Shown one piece after another: positions 33,874 through 42,849 of a stretch of 64,000 nt of DNA; the stretch's first letter is position 1, and each line of letters opens with the position of its first letter. Source of the stretch: an uncultured Poribacteria bacterium (GTDB lineage: Bacteria > Poribacteria > WGA-4E > WGA-3G); the NCBI GenBank assembly GCA_951828385.1, contig OX639973.1, positions 5,757,200 through 5,821,199 on the forward strand, written 5' to 3'. Both the position numbers and the translations under genes were made by a program. The notes beneath the pieces were generated by a model, which did no database searches, had not been told where the DNA came from, and was given only the letters and a program-made list of their open reading frames with translations.

Positions 33874-34023
33874 CGGCTTTCGGAGACCGTTAGCCGTCAG
33901 CGGTCAGAAACCTGAATCAACGCTGAATGCATATAGGGCGTTCAGCGGGTAGGGGCTGTGGCGGTTACCATTTCTGATACCGCCACAGGTTCCCTCTTTG
34001 CCGAAAGCCGACTGCTGACGGCT
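33874..34023. repeat. Multi-hairpin intergenic element between thuA-like gene and recX
   Basis: Nested inverted pairs: CGGCTTTCGG (33874) with CCGAAAGCCG (34001); AGCCGTCAGCGG (33892) with CTGCTGACGGCT (34012, imperfect); CGCTGAA (33921) with TTCAGCG (33941); and a perfect 10-bp stem CTGTGGCGGT (33956) with ACCGCCACAG (33979). No coding frame. Confidence 0.6.
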
Positions 34024-34029
34024 CTTCGT

Positions 34030-34662
34030 CTATTCGCCCCCGTTGCTGCCTGCCCAGAGGGCACCGCGCTGCAGGAGCGTTCCAAACATCTCGTGCTGGC
34101 ACGCCGAAGGATCATGACCGAGCGCGAGGTAGAAAACTTTACCTTCGCCCCAATTCTTGGTCCATGCCACAGGAGCCGCGGCACCTTTCCACAAGGCGGA
34201 TGCCAGTATATGATTCCGAGGATCATAATCGAGGATGTACTGCTCATCTGTCACGACGAATTCGTCAAGGTCTTCAGTGATTTCGTGCTCGCCATCAACG
34301 ATGCTGACTTGGTAGTCACGGTAGCGCGGATGTGTAACAAAATAGCCACCTACCATTGAGCGGTATTCTGGACAGCCGCGGAACGAATCTGCCGCTGAAT
34401 GGACACCGACATATCCCTTACCTGAAGCGATGTGGTTGAGCAAACCGTTCTTTTGTGCGTCCGAAATCTCGCCGACTGTGTAATAGAAAACGATAAGATC
34501 GTACGGGTCCAAATTCGGTGAAACGAGCGCGTCGAGGTCTTCCTCGACTCTCGTAATCTCAAATTCATCTCGCTGTGAAAGCACGTTCACGATTGCGTCG
34601 CTACAACCTTTCCAATCATGAATCGCACCACCTGCGAAAACAAGTGTGTTAATTTTTCCCAT
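34030..34662 (-). CDS. ThuA domain protein (trehalose-utilisation type)
   Basis: A 210-residue single-domain protein: TLVFAGGAIHDWKGCSDAIV (about 6-25), YDLIVFYYTVGEIS, GKGYVGVHSAADSF (His/Ser, about 88-101), YRSMVGGYFVTHPRY, DEFVVTDEQYIL and GEGKVFYLALGHDP. This is the ThuA glutamine-amidotransferase-like fold linked to trehalose or other disaccharide oxidation. Catalytic activity is uncertain. It is often found near Gfo genes, though none is adjacent here. A TATAAT promoter precedes it. Confidence 0.88.
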   Translation of the reverse strand: MGKINTLVFAGGAIHDWKGCSDAIVNVLSQRDEFEITRVEEDLDALVSPNLDPYDLIVFYYTVGEISDAQKNGLLNHIASGKGYVGVHSAADSFRGCPEYRSMVGGYFVTHPRYRDYQVSIVDGEHEITEDLDEFVVTDEQYILDYDPRNHILASALWKGAAAPVAWTKNWGEGKVFYLALGHDPSACQHEMFGTLLQRGALWAGSNGGE

Positions 34663-34694
34663 TTTCGTTAGCCTCCTTGCTATATGATATTGCT

Positions 34695-34724
34695 ATTATA
34701 CCACACGTGCAAAAATACACACAA
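34695..34724 (-). promoter_or_regulatory. Promoter of the ThuA gene
   Basis: On the minus strand TTGTGT, 18 bases, TATAAT, about 30 bases before the ATG. The -35 match is modest. Confidence 0.5.
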
Positions 34725-34757
34725 ACTTTTTTTAGTGCCTTAACGCTTCTTATAGGA

Positions 34758-34773
34758 GCGACTTCCCGGTCGC
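34758..34773. repeat. Short palindrome GCGAC-TTCCCG-GTCGC
   Basis: Shares the ACTTCC loop core with the palindromes at 27458 and 46835 but has a different stem. Confidence 0.5.
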
Positions 34774-34804
34774 GCCCTCACTGACTGCTAACTGCCTCTC
34801 TGGT

Positions 34805-34833
34805 TTGCATCACGAGAGGTACTGTGATATAAT
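34805..34833 (+). promoter_or_regulatory. Promoter of the WD40 gene pair
   Basis: TTGCAT, 17 bases, TATAAT. It points to the gene at 35025 with a leader of about 185 bases, which contains the palindrome at 34916. Confidence 0.65.
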
Positions 34834-34915
34834 AAAATGGATATTAGAAACATCTGCTACCTCGGTATCTCTAAGCGGATTAGAATGGAACTCAAAAGCG
34901 GTGTAGTTTGTAGTA

Positions 34916-34931
34916 GCGCAATTCATTGCGC
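34916..34931. repeat. Palindrome GCGCAAT-TC-ATTGCGC
   Basis: A perfect 7-bp stem preceded by TAGTA, in the leader of the WD40 pair. Confidence 0.5.
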
Positions 34932-35024
34932 GCTGCGTAAGTCTTGGTGTAGGTAGCAGCATTCCCTTTCGGACCTTTGATCTCAGTGAAGATATGGCAG
35001 ATTTGGGAAAATAGTGAGGTTAAA

Positions 35025-36296
35025 ATGCAATCCAAAAAACTGTTCGTGTTGTTCATCGCATCCGTTTTTGTTATCGGTCTCTTGGGACTTTCCATCTGGT
35101 ATCGGTGGAACACCGATCAGAAATTGGCGCAACAACGAATTCCAGAACTTACACCGAGTGCCGAGTTTAACCACGGACCCCCTCAGATTGAAGATGTTGC
35201 AATTTCTCCTGTTAACTCAGATATGATCGCGAGTGTAGGTCCTATAACTTCAGACACCTTTACAAGCAACGGTGAGGATAGCGTCCTAAAAGCGTGGGAT
35301 CCACGTGACAATAAGGGTAGCATCATAAAAGTATGGAATCGCAACAATGCGAGTACTCCAATCCTAATGCTGACTGACCACCGCGGCAAAGATTATATCG
35401 CGTTTTCGGCAACTGGTGAACGGCTTATCAGTGGAAATACTTCGACACTTGTGTTTTGGGATGCAGCTTCAGGGGCTAAAATTAATGTTTTTGATATCCC
35501 CTCTGGCACAGCGAATTTTTCACCCAACAGACACCTCCTCGCGACTCTCTCTAACGACATCAAACTCTGGGATATCCGCAGCCTGAAGGAGATAAAACCG
35601 ATAGTCGTACTACCACCAAAAATGGGCGGACAGCCGCTGTCACACGAAGAGGCACGGTCAGCCCGCCATCATAATGAAACAATCAATCAGTCCTATCGCG
35701 TAATTGATTTTTCATCAGATGGAAAGTGGATTGCCGCTGGTGGGAGCATGTACGAGGTTGATAGAAAGATAGGGCAAGGTGTGGTGAAAATCTGGGATTT
35801 ACAACACAGGCAACTTGTCAAAATCTTTCCAAGAGCACTTCCAAAAGGTGTTAAACTTCAACCTAACACGGATTACAGCGATATCCGATCTATTAGTTTC
35901 TCTCCGGACAACCGCTTTTTTGCGAGTGTAGGTTCGTACGGATACACTATATGGACACTCCCAGAGTGGCATATTCATTGCGATGTCCGCGCACAAACCG
36001 CTAGCGAACCGATATCTTTTACACTTGATGATGGAACACAAATCGGCACCGGTGTCGGCCAACCAGTTCAATTTTTTAAAGATCTGGCATTTTCACCTGA
36101 CGGTAAGATGTACGCAGTTGCAGAGAGTAAAATAGTAACCCTCTACTCAAGTGAAAGTGTTACCCCTATCGCCTTACTAAACGGTGGCAGATTTTTAAAC
36201 GTAGTGAAATTCTCACAGGATAGCAGTATACTTGTCAGTGGCGGCAGAGATGGCATTGTCAGGCTTTGGGATGTAGGAGGCCTAAATGAAAAGTAA
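35025..36296 (+). CDS. Membrane-anchored WD40 protein (first of a tandem pair)
   Basis: The start at 35025 follows gaggt; the longer frame lacks support. The 423-residue protein opens with a membrane anchor (MQSKKLFVLFIASVFVIGLL...), then a WD40 propeller of about seven loosely conserved blades (VFWDAASG, IKLWDIRS, VKIWDLQH, IRSISFSPDNRFF, VRLWDVGG). Its N-terminus resembles that of the next gene (shared KxSKKL start, and AEFNHGPP versus AKFNHGPS). The two are paralogues and overlap by 11 bases. Confidence 0.85.
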   Translation: MQSKKLFVLFIASVFVIGLLGLSIWYRWNTDQKLAQQRIPELTPSAEFNHGPPQIEDVAISPVNSDMIASVGPITSDTFTSNGEDSVLKAWDPRDNKGSIIKVWNRNNASTPILMLTDHRGKDYIAFSATGERLISGNTSTLVFWDAASGAKINVFDIPSGTANFSPNRHLLATLSNDIKLWDIRSLKEIKPIVVLPPKMGGQPLSHEEARSARHHNETINQSYRVIDFSSDGKWIAAGGSMYEVDRKIGQGVVKIWDLQHRQLVKIFPRALPKGVKLQPNTDYSDIRSISFSPDNRFFASVGSYGYTIWTLPEWHIHCDVRAQTASEPISFTLDDGTQIGTGVGQPVQFFKDLAFSPDGKMYAVAESKIVTLYSSESVTPIALLNGGRFLNVVKFSQDSSILVSGGRDGIVRLWDVGGLNEK

Positions 36297-38394
36297 AAAA
36301 TTGTTACTGTTGTTCGTGATTTTGGCTATAGTTGTTGGGGGTGTGGTATTTTTTAGTGTGCGTCCACAGTATCAAGCTTTGGGCCCGCAGGAGTTCTTGA
36401 AGCCTCCCGAAAAGCCTGCGCTCCTTGCTAAGTTTAACCACGGGCCCAGTCTAATTTACTCTGTGGCGTTTTCACCAGTTGATGCTTCTCTTGTCGCGTG
36501 TGCAGATAAGGACGGAATCATAAAGTTGTGGAACATAAATAACACTACAGATCCAGTGAGGATTCTTAGTCATCCCGGCCGGTATGTTTCCATCGGCTTC
36601 TCTCCGACAGGAGAATTGCTTGCGAGTTGCGGCTTCGGAACGCTTGTATTATGGGATGTGGCTTTAGGAAAAAAGATCAATTCTCTTGAGAGTTCCTACC
36701 GTGAATTCGCCTTTTCTCCGGATGGGCAACAACTCGCGACAGTTCGCAATGAGCTGAAACTTTGGGATATTCGGAATCCAAAGGAAATCACTGAGGTCGA
36801 TACTTCACCTTTCAATGAAGCAGGACAAGTCAATGGTTGGGGATGCGCCGTAGATATTTCTCCAGATGGTAAATGGGTCGCCATCGGATACACCAATGGG
36901 GTCATCAACGTTTTGGATCTACAGACCAAACAACTTGTTAAGACCTTAAAAACATCTCTGTCAGATATGGAATTTCTCAAATTCTCTCCAGATAACAAAT
37001 TCTTGGCGAGTGGCGGGTCTGAGTTGTTCATGAAGGGCAACAAATATTGGAAAAGTAACAGTCCGTATGGTTACCTCATGTGGGAATTACCGGAATGGCA
37101 ACGCCATGGAGAGGTAAAACGCGGACACGTCGAAAATTTGGTGTTCTCGCCAAATGGAAAGATGTGCGCGTCGGCAAATCACCAATCTTTTTCCGGAAGG
37201 GGTGTGGAAATCTGGTCAACTGCGACTGGTGCGCCAATCACCTCATTACCCATAGAGGCGCGGGATGTGTCGTTTTCACACGACGGGAATATCCTCGCCA
37301 CCGGGGACGACGAGGGCGTTCTCCGTTTGTGGAAATTTACACCACAGCAATTGGAGCATGCCACTACCCCGAACGACATCATACGGATTCTTTATCTCTT
37401 GCCGAAAGATAAAGAACCTCCGTCGAACATAATAGCAAAACTTGATAAATCTATAAGAAAGGTTCAAGACTTTTATGCCAAAGAGATGGAACGCCACGGA
37501 TTCGGCAGAAAAACTTTTACATTTGAAACCGATGAAAGTGGCAAAGCGAAAATATATCTTGTTGAGGAACAACACATTCCAACTTTTGATATATTGAATT
37601 TGATGAAGAAGCAACAGGTTCCAGATTTTGATATGTCAAACGATATCTGGCTTGCAGTTGTTGAAGGTGAAGCGGACTTTCCGCTGGGAGCCTTCCACGG
37701 TCAAAATGAGGGATTTCAGTATCCTACCAATCATGGAGTGACTTCAGGAAACAATATCTGGGGAGATATGGTAGGGGGAATCACCCACGGGAAACTTGTT
37801 TTGCTCCCTGCTGCCAATGGTGAATTTGGCTGGAAAGTTACAGCATACGAACTTAAGTATGTGTTTGCCTGTACCATACATCCCTATAGCCTGTTAGATA
37901 TATACGGTTCTGGATACACTTGGTTGTACCTCAATGAACCAAACGCGTTAAAGCGTTTTCTTATGCGTGTCAACGGTAGGAAACCGCGGGGAAAAGACTG
38001 GGTGCAATTATCTAAATGTGAAGCCGAATGGTTGAATAAGAGTCGTTTCTTTAACCCAAACCAACCTTTCTTTGATAAACGCCCTGGAATTGGAATGCGT
38101 GTGTCCGAACTGGATGCAAAAAATTCGCGACATTTTCAATTTGAGGTTACAGATGAAGATGGGATACATCAAGTCCAACTGTTTGTAGATGTTAGTGAAG
38201 AACCGTGGAGAGTCAGAAAAAAAATTAAAGATTGTCAAATACTAAACGGTAAAACGCAATCAACCGTTGAATTTGAAATATCTAATCCGAAAATAAAAAA
38301 CGTTGAACTTCGGATGGTTGATATGTTTGGTAACATTGCGTCCCGAAAATTCCAAATTAAGGACGAGACACCAGAATCGCCCGAAACTCCTTAA
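36286..38394 (+). CDS. WD40 protein with an inactivated metzincin-like domain
   Basis: A 702-residue protein: N-terminal membrane anchor (MKSKKLLLLFVILAIVVGGVVFF), WD40 blades to about 360, then a domain that matches the protease of the 53872 gene part by part: KVQDFYAKEMERHGFGRKTF, and a Gly-rich segment before GWKVTAYELKYVFACTIHPY. There the zinc motif of the relative ([13 protein letters not shown]) is replaced, so the zinc His are lost. A final Ig-like strand domain (HFQFEVTDEDGIHQVQLFVD) also matches the relative. No dockerin follows. Confidence 0.82.
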   Translation: MKSKKLLLLFVILAIVVGGVVFFSVRPQYQALGPQEFLKPPEKPALLAKFNHGPSLIYSVAFSPVDASLVACADKDGIIKLWNINNTTDPVRILSHPGRYVSIGFSPTGELLASCGFGTLVLWDVALGKKINSLESSYREFAFSPDGQQLATVRNELKLWDIRNPKEITEVDTSPFNEAGQVNGWGCAVDISPDGKWVAIGYTNGVINVLDLQTKQLVKTLKTSLSDMEFLKFSPDNKFLASGGSELFMKGNKYWKSNSPYGYLMWELPEWQRHGEVKRGHVENLVFSPNGKMCASANHQSFSGRGVEIWSTATGAPITSLPIEARDVSFSHDGNILATGDDEGVLRLWKFTPQQLEHATTPNDIIRILYLLPKDKEPPSNIIAKLDKSIRKVQDFYAKEMERHGFGRKTFTFETDESGKAKIYLVEEQHIPTFDILNLMKKQQVPDFDMSNDIWLAVVEGEADFPLGAFHGQNEGFQYPTNHGVTSGNNIWGDMVGGITHGKLVLLPAANGEFGWKVTAYELKYVFACTIHPYSLLDIYGSGYTWLYLNEPNALKRFLMRVNGRKPRGKDWVQLSKCEAEWLNKSRFFNPNQPFFDKRPGIGMRVSELDAKNSRHFQFEVTDEDGIHQVQLFVDVSEEPWRVRKKIKDCQILNGKTQSTVEFEISNPKIKNVELRMVDMFGNIASRKFQIKDETPESPETP

Positions 38395-38415
38395 TTTCAC
38401 GAAAAAGGAAATCAC

Positions 38416-38928
38416 ATGCCCAAAAAAATCGCCATCTTCCCCGCAAGCTTTGACCCCGTCACGAACGGTCATGCAGACCTTATTGACCGGATTTGCAACC
38501 TCGGTGTTTTCGATGAACTGATTGTTGCGATTGGTGTGAACCCCGCCAAACCCGCACGTTTCACGCTTGAGGAACGCACCGAGATGCTTGAAACCGTTAT
38601 CCAACCGTATCCGCAAGCCACGATTGATGGCTATACCGGATTGACAGTGCATTACGCGCAGGCACGCGGCGCGTGTGCTATCATCCGCGGACTACGCGAA
38701 ATCTCAGATTTTGAGTGGGAATTCAAGATGGCACGGATGAATCAGCAGATTGCACCAGATATTGATACCCTCTTTATGATGGCGAACACGCAGTACGCGC
38801 ATATCAGTTCAACACTCGTGATGGAGGTCGTCCAGATGGCACAGCGAAAGTTAAGCGAAGAAAAGTTACGGGAGATGGTACCAGAAATCGTCGTCGAATT
38901 TATTAAACGAAAATTTGATGTGCTGTAA
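38416..38928 (+). CDS. coaD: Phosphopantetheine adenylyltransferase
   Basis: A 170-residue nucleotidyltransferase with the TNGH motif at 16-19 in PASFDPVTNGHADLI, RGLREISDFEWEFKMARMN and HISSTLVMEVVQ near the end. It transfers AMP from ATP to 4'-phosphopantetheine in CoA synthesis. The usual ISSTxVR has Met in place of the Arg here, and the end is slightly longer than usual. An aaaagga site precedes the ATG. It follows the WD40 pair by 21 bases. Confidence 0.92.
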   Translation: MPKKIAIFPASFDPVTNGHADLIDRICNLGVFDELIVAIGVNPAKPARFTLEERTEMLETVIQPYPQATIDGYTGLTVHYAQARGACAIIRGLREISDFEWEFKMARMNQQIAPDIDTLFMMANTQYAHISSTLVMEVVQMAQRKLSEEKLREMVPEIVVEFIKRKFDVL

Positions 38929-38935
38929 GTGATTG

Positions 38936-39072
38936 TCAGTCGTCGGTTTTCAGTTATCAGTTAAGGATTCCGCTTTTGGAACTATCTCTGCAAACTTAGA
39001 GCACCTTAGAAAGAAGTAAATTGTTACATGAAACCTCTTAACCGATAACTGGCGACTGATAACTGACAACTG
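38936..39072. repeat. Long inverted repeat between coaD and the TonB receptor
   Basis: CAGTTATCAGTTAAG (38951) faces CTTAACCGATAACTG (39037) with one mismatch, and outer GTCAGT and ACTGAC sequences extend the arms. It sits between convergent genes and may form a bidirectional terminator or be a MITE-like relic. No coding frame. Confidence 0.6.
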
Positions 39073-41430
39073 TTAAAACCGATTATCTAAACTCAAACTC
39101 ACATTGAACCCCGGCGAATTGATACCAGACCCGTGCTGACGATACCGCTTATTAAGTAGATTGTCAAGTGAGAGTGTCAAACGTGTGGTATCAAAGAGTT
39201 TGACACCCCCGCGGATATTCAGTGTAAACCATGCCGGTGTCCCCGCATCTATAGCGGCACCGTTGGAATCAAATTCGACTGCTGCTGGGTCGCGTGTTGA
39301 TCCCTGAATTCGTGGGTCGCGGATGTCGCTCCGGTTCAGTCTTCTCTGTTCGGCTGCGCCGCGCACAAAGAACATCGCCCAATACTGTGTATTCAATGGC
39401 TCCCACTGGATACCAACGATGCCGTTCAACGGAGGTTCTCTTCGGGTACGTGCTTCCCAAGGTTTCTCAGGATCCGGTGCTTCACCAGCAATCGTGAGGA
39501 TTTCACCACGGAGCAAAGCTACATTACCAAAAACCGAGAACGTAGGCTGAATCGGAACGAGTCCCGCGAATTCAACCCCCTGAAACTGTGCTTCATCAAT
39601 GTTATCAAACACGAGTACGTCAATATCCGGATACTCTCTGATTAAATCTTGATGCAATTGAGGGATCGCTTGTCCCGCGTATGCTTCTTGAACAGGTTTC
39701 CGCCCAACCAAATCGCTAACCCGGCTGTAGAACAGCGTTAAAGCACCACGGAAGTAGGAATGTTGTGCCTTCAGACCCGCTTCAACTGTCCATGAAGTCT
39801 CCGGTCTCAAATCCGGACTCGGTGCTGTAACACCCTCATTAGTAACTTCGACTGCCGTTGTGTCATTTAGGGAAGGCGCGCGGAAGGCTGTCCCGAAGCT
39901 GCTGACAAAGTTCAGTGAATCTATCAAACTGACAACCACGCCAGCACTCCCCGTCAAACTGTTGTCGAACACATTGAACGCATCAAAAGCCGGATCTCGA
40001 ACGGACAGATCAGCGTTGGTCTGATAAAACGTGGCGCGTCCGCCGAGTGTGAGTTCGACACGCTCGTGCACCGTAATTTCATCTTGAAGATACAGACTCG
40101 CATCCCAGAACTGAGAACCGTTAATGAAGCGTCCTTTTTCATTGTCAACATCTTCCGTGCCACCATCAGTTTTGACCGTCTGACTCTGGATCGTATCGAA
40201 ATAGAATTCAGCGCCACCGACCAAACGTTGCTTCGGAAGAATTGAACTCACCGCTTGCGCACTCAAACCAATCGTGTTAACTGTATCGTATCGCTGCCGT
40301 CGCGCTGTTGCACCGCGGACCACTTCGTTGCGTCCCTCTTTTTGGCGATGATAAGAGGCTGTCACTCGGAACGCGTCAATGTTCGCTTCTACCGGGTTAA
40401 CTATATAGTTCGCATAAATGAGGTCACGATCTTGCGGCTCAAAAAAGAACTCGGCAAACTCTTGCGGCGCGATTTTATCATACCGCGGTGTTTGCGGCTG
40501 CCGCCACATCTGGTAAGCAACGTTTATATTGCTTGTATCGTTCAGTTGATACCCAAATTTTGCATCCGCGTTAAAGGCTCTCCAACCCAACGGACCTTCA
40601 GTTTCAATGAGCCATCTCTCAGGGATGTTATCCTTTGGCAGTTCACTTACCTCATCGTAGTCATAGAGTTTCACGCCACTCGGCATATCGTCCACTATTT
40701 CATACTTCCGATTCTTGTAGTGGAGGTCATATCCACTTCCGGGCGTTACATCGCCGTAGTCTCGCACCCCGCCACCAACAAGGAAACCAAATGGACCTTG
40801 GTTCCCTGATACTTCTAACCGCCCAAGTTTTTCCTGTGTAGCGGTTGAGTAGCGAGCAAGGAGTCGTGGATGTATAGCCAAGGTTTCCTGTGATGGATCA
40901 ATCAGAACGTTTTTGGTAAAGAAACTGACAACCCCACCCATAGCACCGCTACCATAGAGCGTGGAACTGGAACCGAGTAACACCTCCGCACGTTCTAACA
41001 TCTCTGGCGCAATCGTTGCTGTGTATTGATTGGGACCCGAACGGAATGTTGAATTATTGAGACGGACCCAGTCAACGTGTGTTGAGCTTTGGTAACCTGT
41101 TAAGCTCCGAAGCATCGGTGAGCCTTGTCCAACTGTTGTCTCCTGAGCGATTACGCCAACAGAATCACGAAGCAGGTTTGACGCGTGCTCCGCATTGGAG
41201 CGTTCCAATTGTTTCAAATTAAGAATTGTAATGGCGTTAGGGGTCTTGAAAGGCTCTTTCTCAGCGCGTGTCGCTGTAACTGTTACTTCCTCCACCTCCA
41301 CAACTGTCTCCTCTTCCACAACTTTTTTGTCAGTTTTTTTATCAGTATGTTTTTTCGCGAACGTAGGTGGAATCCAAATTACGGATAGAATAAAACTTGT
41401 AATAAGAAAAAGATGAAGTGATTTTTGCAT
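39073..41430 (-). CDS. TonB-dependent outer-membrane receptor
   Basis: A 785-residue protein starting at 41430 with aggagg upstream; the longer frame is rejected. A signal peptide (MQKSLHLFLITSFILSVIW) is followed by a Glu-rich stretch with VEEVTVTATRAEKEPF (TonB-box-like) and a plug with ILNLKQLERSNAEHASNLL and LERAEVLLGSSSTLYGSGAM. The barrel ends in TTRLTLSLDNLLNKRYRQHG and a final Phe. It probably takes up a siderophore, vitamin or glycan. No transporter genes are adjacent. Confidence 0.94.
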   Translation of the reverse strand: MQKSLHLFLITSFILSVIWIPPTFAKKHTDKKTDKKVVEEETVVEVEEVTVTATRAEKEPFKTPNAITILNLKQLERSNAEHASNLLRDSVGVIAQETTVGQGSPMLRSLTGYQSSTHVDWVRLNNSTFRSGPNQYTATIAPEMLERAEVLLGSSSTLYGSGAMGGVVSFFTKNVLIDPSQETLAIHPRLLARYSTATQEKLGRLEVSGNQGPFGFLVGGGVRDYGDVTPGSGYDLHYKNRKYEIVDDMPSGVKLYDYDEVSELPKDNIPERWLIETEGPLGWRAFNADAKFGYQLNDTSNINVAYQMWRQPQTPRYDKIAPQEFAEFFFEPQDRDLIYANYIVNPVEANIDAFRVTASYHRQKEGRNEVVRGATARRQRYDTVNTIGLSAQAVSSILPKQRLVGGAEFYFDTIQSQTVKTDGGTEDVDNEKGRFINGSQFWDASLYLQDEITVHERVELTLGGRATFYQTNADLSVRDPAFDAFNVFDNSLTGSAGVVVSLIDSLNFVSSFGTAFRAPSLNDTTAVEVTNEGVTAPSPDLRPETSWTVEAGLKAQHSYFRGALTLFYSRVSDLVGRKPVQEAYAGQAIPQLHQDLIREYPDIDVLVFDNIDEAQFQGVEFAGLVPIQPTFSVFGNVALLRGEILTIAGEAPDPEKPWEARTRREPPLNGIVGIQWEPLNTQYWAMFFVRGAAEQRRLNRSDIRDPRIQGSTRDPAAVEFDSNGAAIDAGTPAWFTLNIRGGVKLFDTTRLTLSLDNLLNKRYRQHGSGINSPGFNVSLSLDNRF

Positions 41431-41725
41431 GGTAGTCTCCTCCTTCGGATTTAACCGTTTGTGAATCATGGGCATTTTACGCCATCTGTGGCCTATAGGC
41501 AAATATATCTGCAAATTGTATGCCACCCCAAATTTTATATGAAATTGGCGAATTGTCAATCCATTTTGGACATAATTTGTGCTATACTGTTCATTTATGG
41601 GACAGTTTTTATCAGATGCTGTCCAGCATATCTGACTCTCGCATCAAAAATTAACGCTTGCGTTTTGCGATAGGGTGTGATAGGTTACATTACATAACTC
41701 CATAAATCCAAAAGAGGTTCAACAA

Positions 41726-42775
41726 ATGGCACATTTCAGATTAACTTTCGTTTTGATGGCATTCGCTATACTGTCCAGTGGAATCGCTGTATCAGAAGAT
41801 CAAGATACGTCAAAGGGTGGTGCTATCTCAGGGCACGTCAAAGATACAACACTTCTTGAAAGTCCAATTAGGGGAGTTCGGGTAGTGTTTGTAAACGCAG
41901 ACGTTTTAGAATTTGAAACGCGAACTGATGCAGACGGTGATTATGAACTTGCTGGTTTACCAGCCGGTCGCTACCTTGTCAACCTCTTCAAACCAGGATA
42001 CGAAGATCGTGTAGCAAAACCTGTCACAGTCATTGACGGTGGACGCCATTATGTACCAATGACGATGAACAAATTTGAAAATGTAATAAATATGATCGGG
42101 AACTTTCTCGGTGTTGATAGAAACCGAAGGGGTGTGCTCCGATTCAGTGTTTACAGTAACACGAAACCTGCTGTTCAACTTGAAGGGATTGAGATTAAAA
42201 TCACCGCTGATGGGCCTGATCCGCTGGTAGTAACTGGCATCTCGAACGCGCTCGGACAATACCGAAGCGATGGGTTGCCATCCGGTGGGTACGTAGTGAC
42301 AATCGATAACGACGATTACCATGTCGTATGCCCGGTGACTGTTTACAAGGACAGAATTACCAAAACGCATATACAACTCCCCGATCCCAATCAAATTGCC
42401 GATGCCAACGTTCCACCAGCCCCGGAATTGGACGCGTTAAAGGGAAAGAATATTATCCGTGGCAAGGTGAATGAGATGACCCCCTTTCCGACCCTGTTGA
42501 GTGGTGTTGAAGTCGAAATTCGGGGCGTGGATGGAATTGCCTTTAAAGGCACGACCAACGCCGATGGAGAATACGAATGTATAGGTTTGCCAGCAGGTCG
42601 CTATCTGATTGACCTCCATAAAGATGGGTACATTGACCGGAAAGGTGTCCCCATAATTGTTACAAATAATGGAAATCACGTCGCCGCCGTTGTTGAAGAA
42701 GCTATGTTTGCCAGTTATGTCGCTGTTGCAAGCGGTGGTCTCCTTGAACTCACACATGGAATGCGGAAACAATAG
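41726..42775 (+). CDS. Secreted protein with three carboxypeptidase-regulatory-like domains
   Basis: A 349-residue protein with a signal peptide (MAHFRLTFVLMAFAILSSGIAVS). Three beta-sandwich units follow, marked by TRTDADGDYELAGLPAGRYL (about 72-91), GISNALGQYRSDGLPSGGYV and TNADGEYECIGLPAGRYLID. Such modules (CarboxypepD_reg) are frequent in surface proteins as stalks or binding domains. The next gene has a related layout. Its promoter is not clear; the 41431-41725 gap holds only AT-rich sequence. Confidence 0.85.
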   Translation: MAHFRLTFVLMAFAILSSGIAVSEDQDTSKGGAISGHVKDTTLLESPIRGVRVVFVNADVLEFETRTDADGDYELAGLPAGRYLVNLFKPGYEDRVAKPVTVIDGGRHYVPMTMNKFENVINMIGNFLGVDRNRRGVLRFSVYSNTKPAVQLEGIEIKITADGPDPLVVTGISNALGQYRSDGLPSGGYVVTIDNDDYHVVCPVTVYKDRITKTHIQLPDPNQIADANVPPAPELDALKGKNIIRGKVNEMTPFPTLLSGVEVEIRGVDGIAFKGTTNADGEYECIGLPAGRYLIDLHKDGYIDRKGVPIIVTNNGNHVAAVVEEAMFASYVAVASGGLLELTHGMRKQ

Positions 42776-42849
42776 CATTGCTAAGTCGACGCGCTTTCAA
42801 AGCGTCCTTGCCGAAGATAGGTTTACTGGGGCATTTAAAAGAGAAACAG

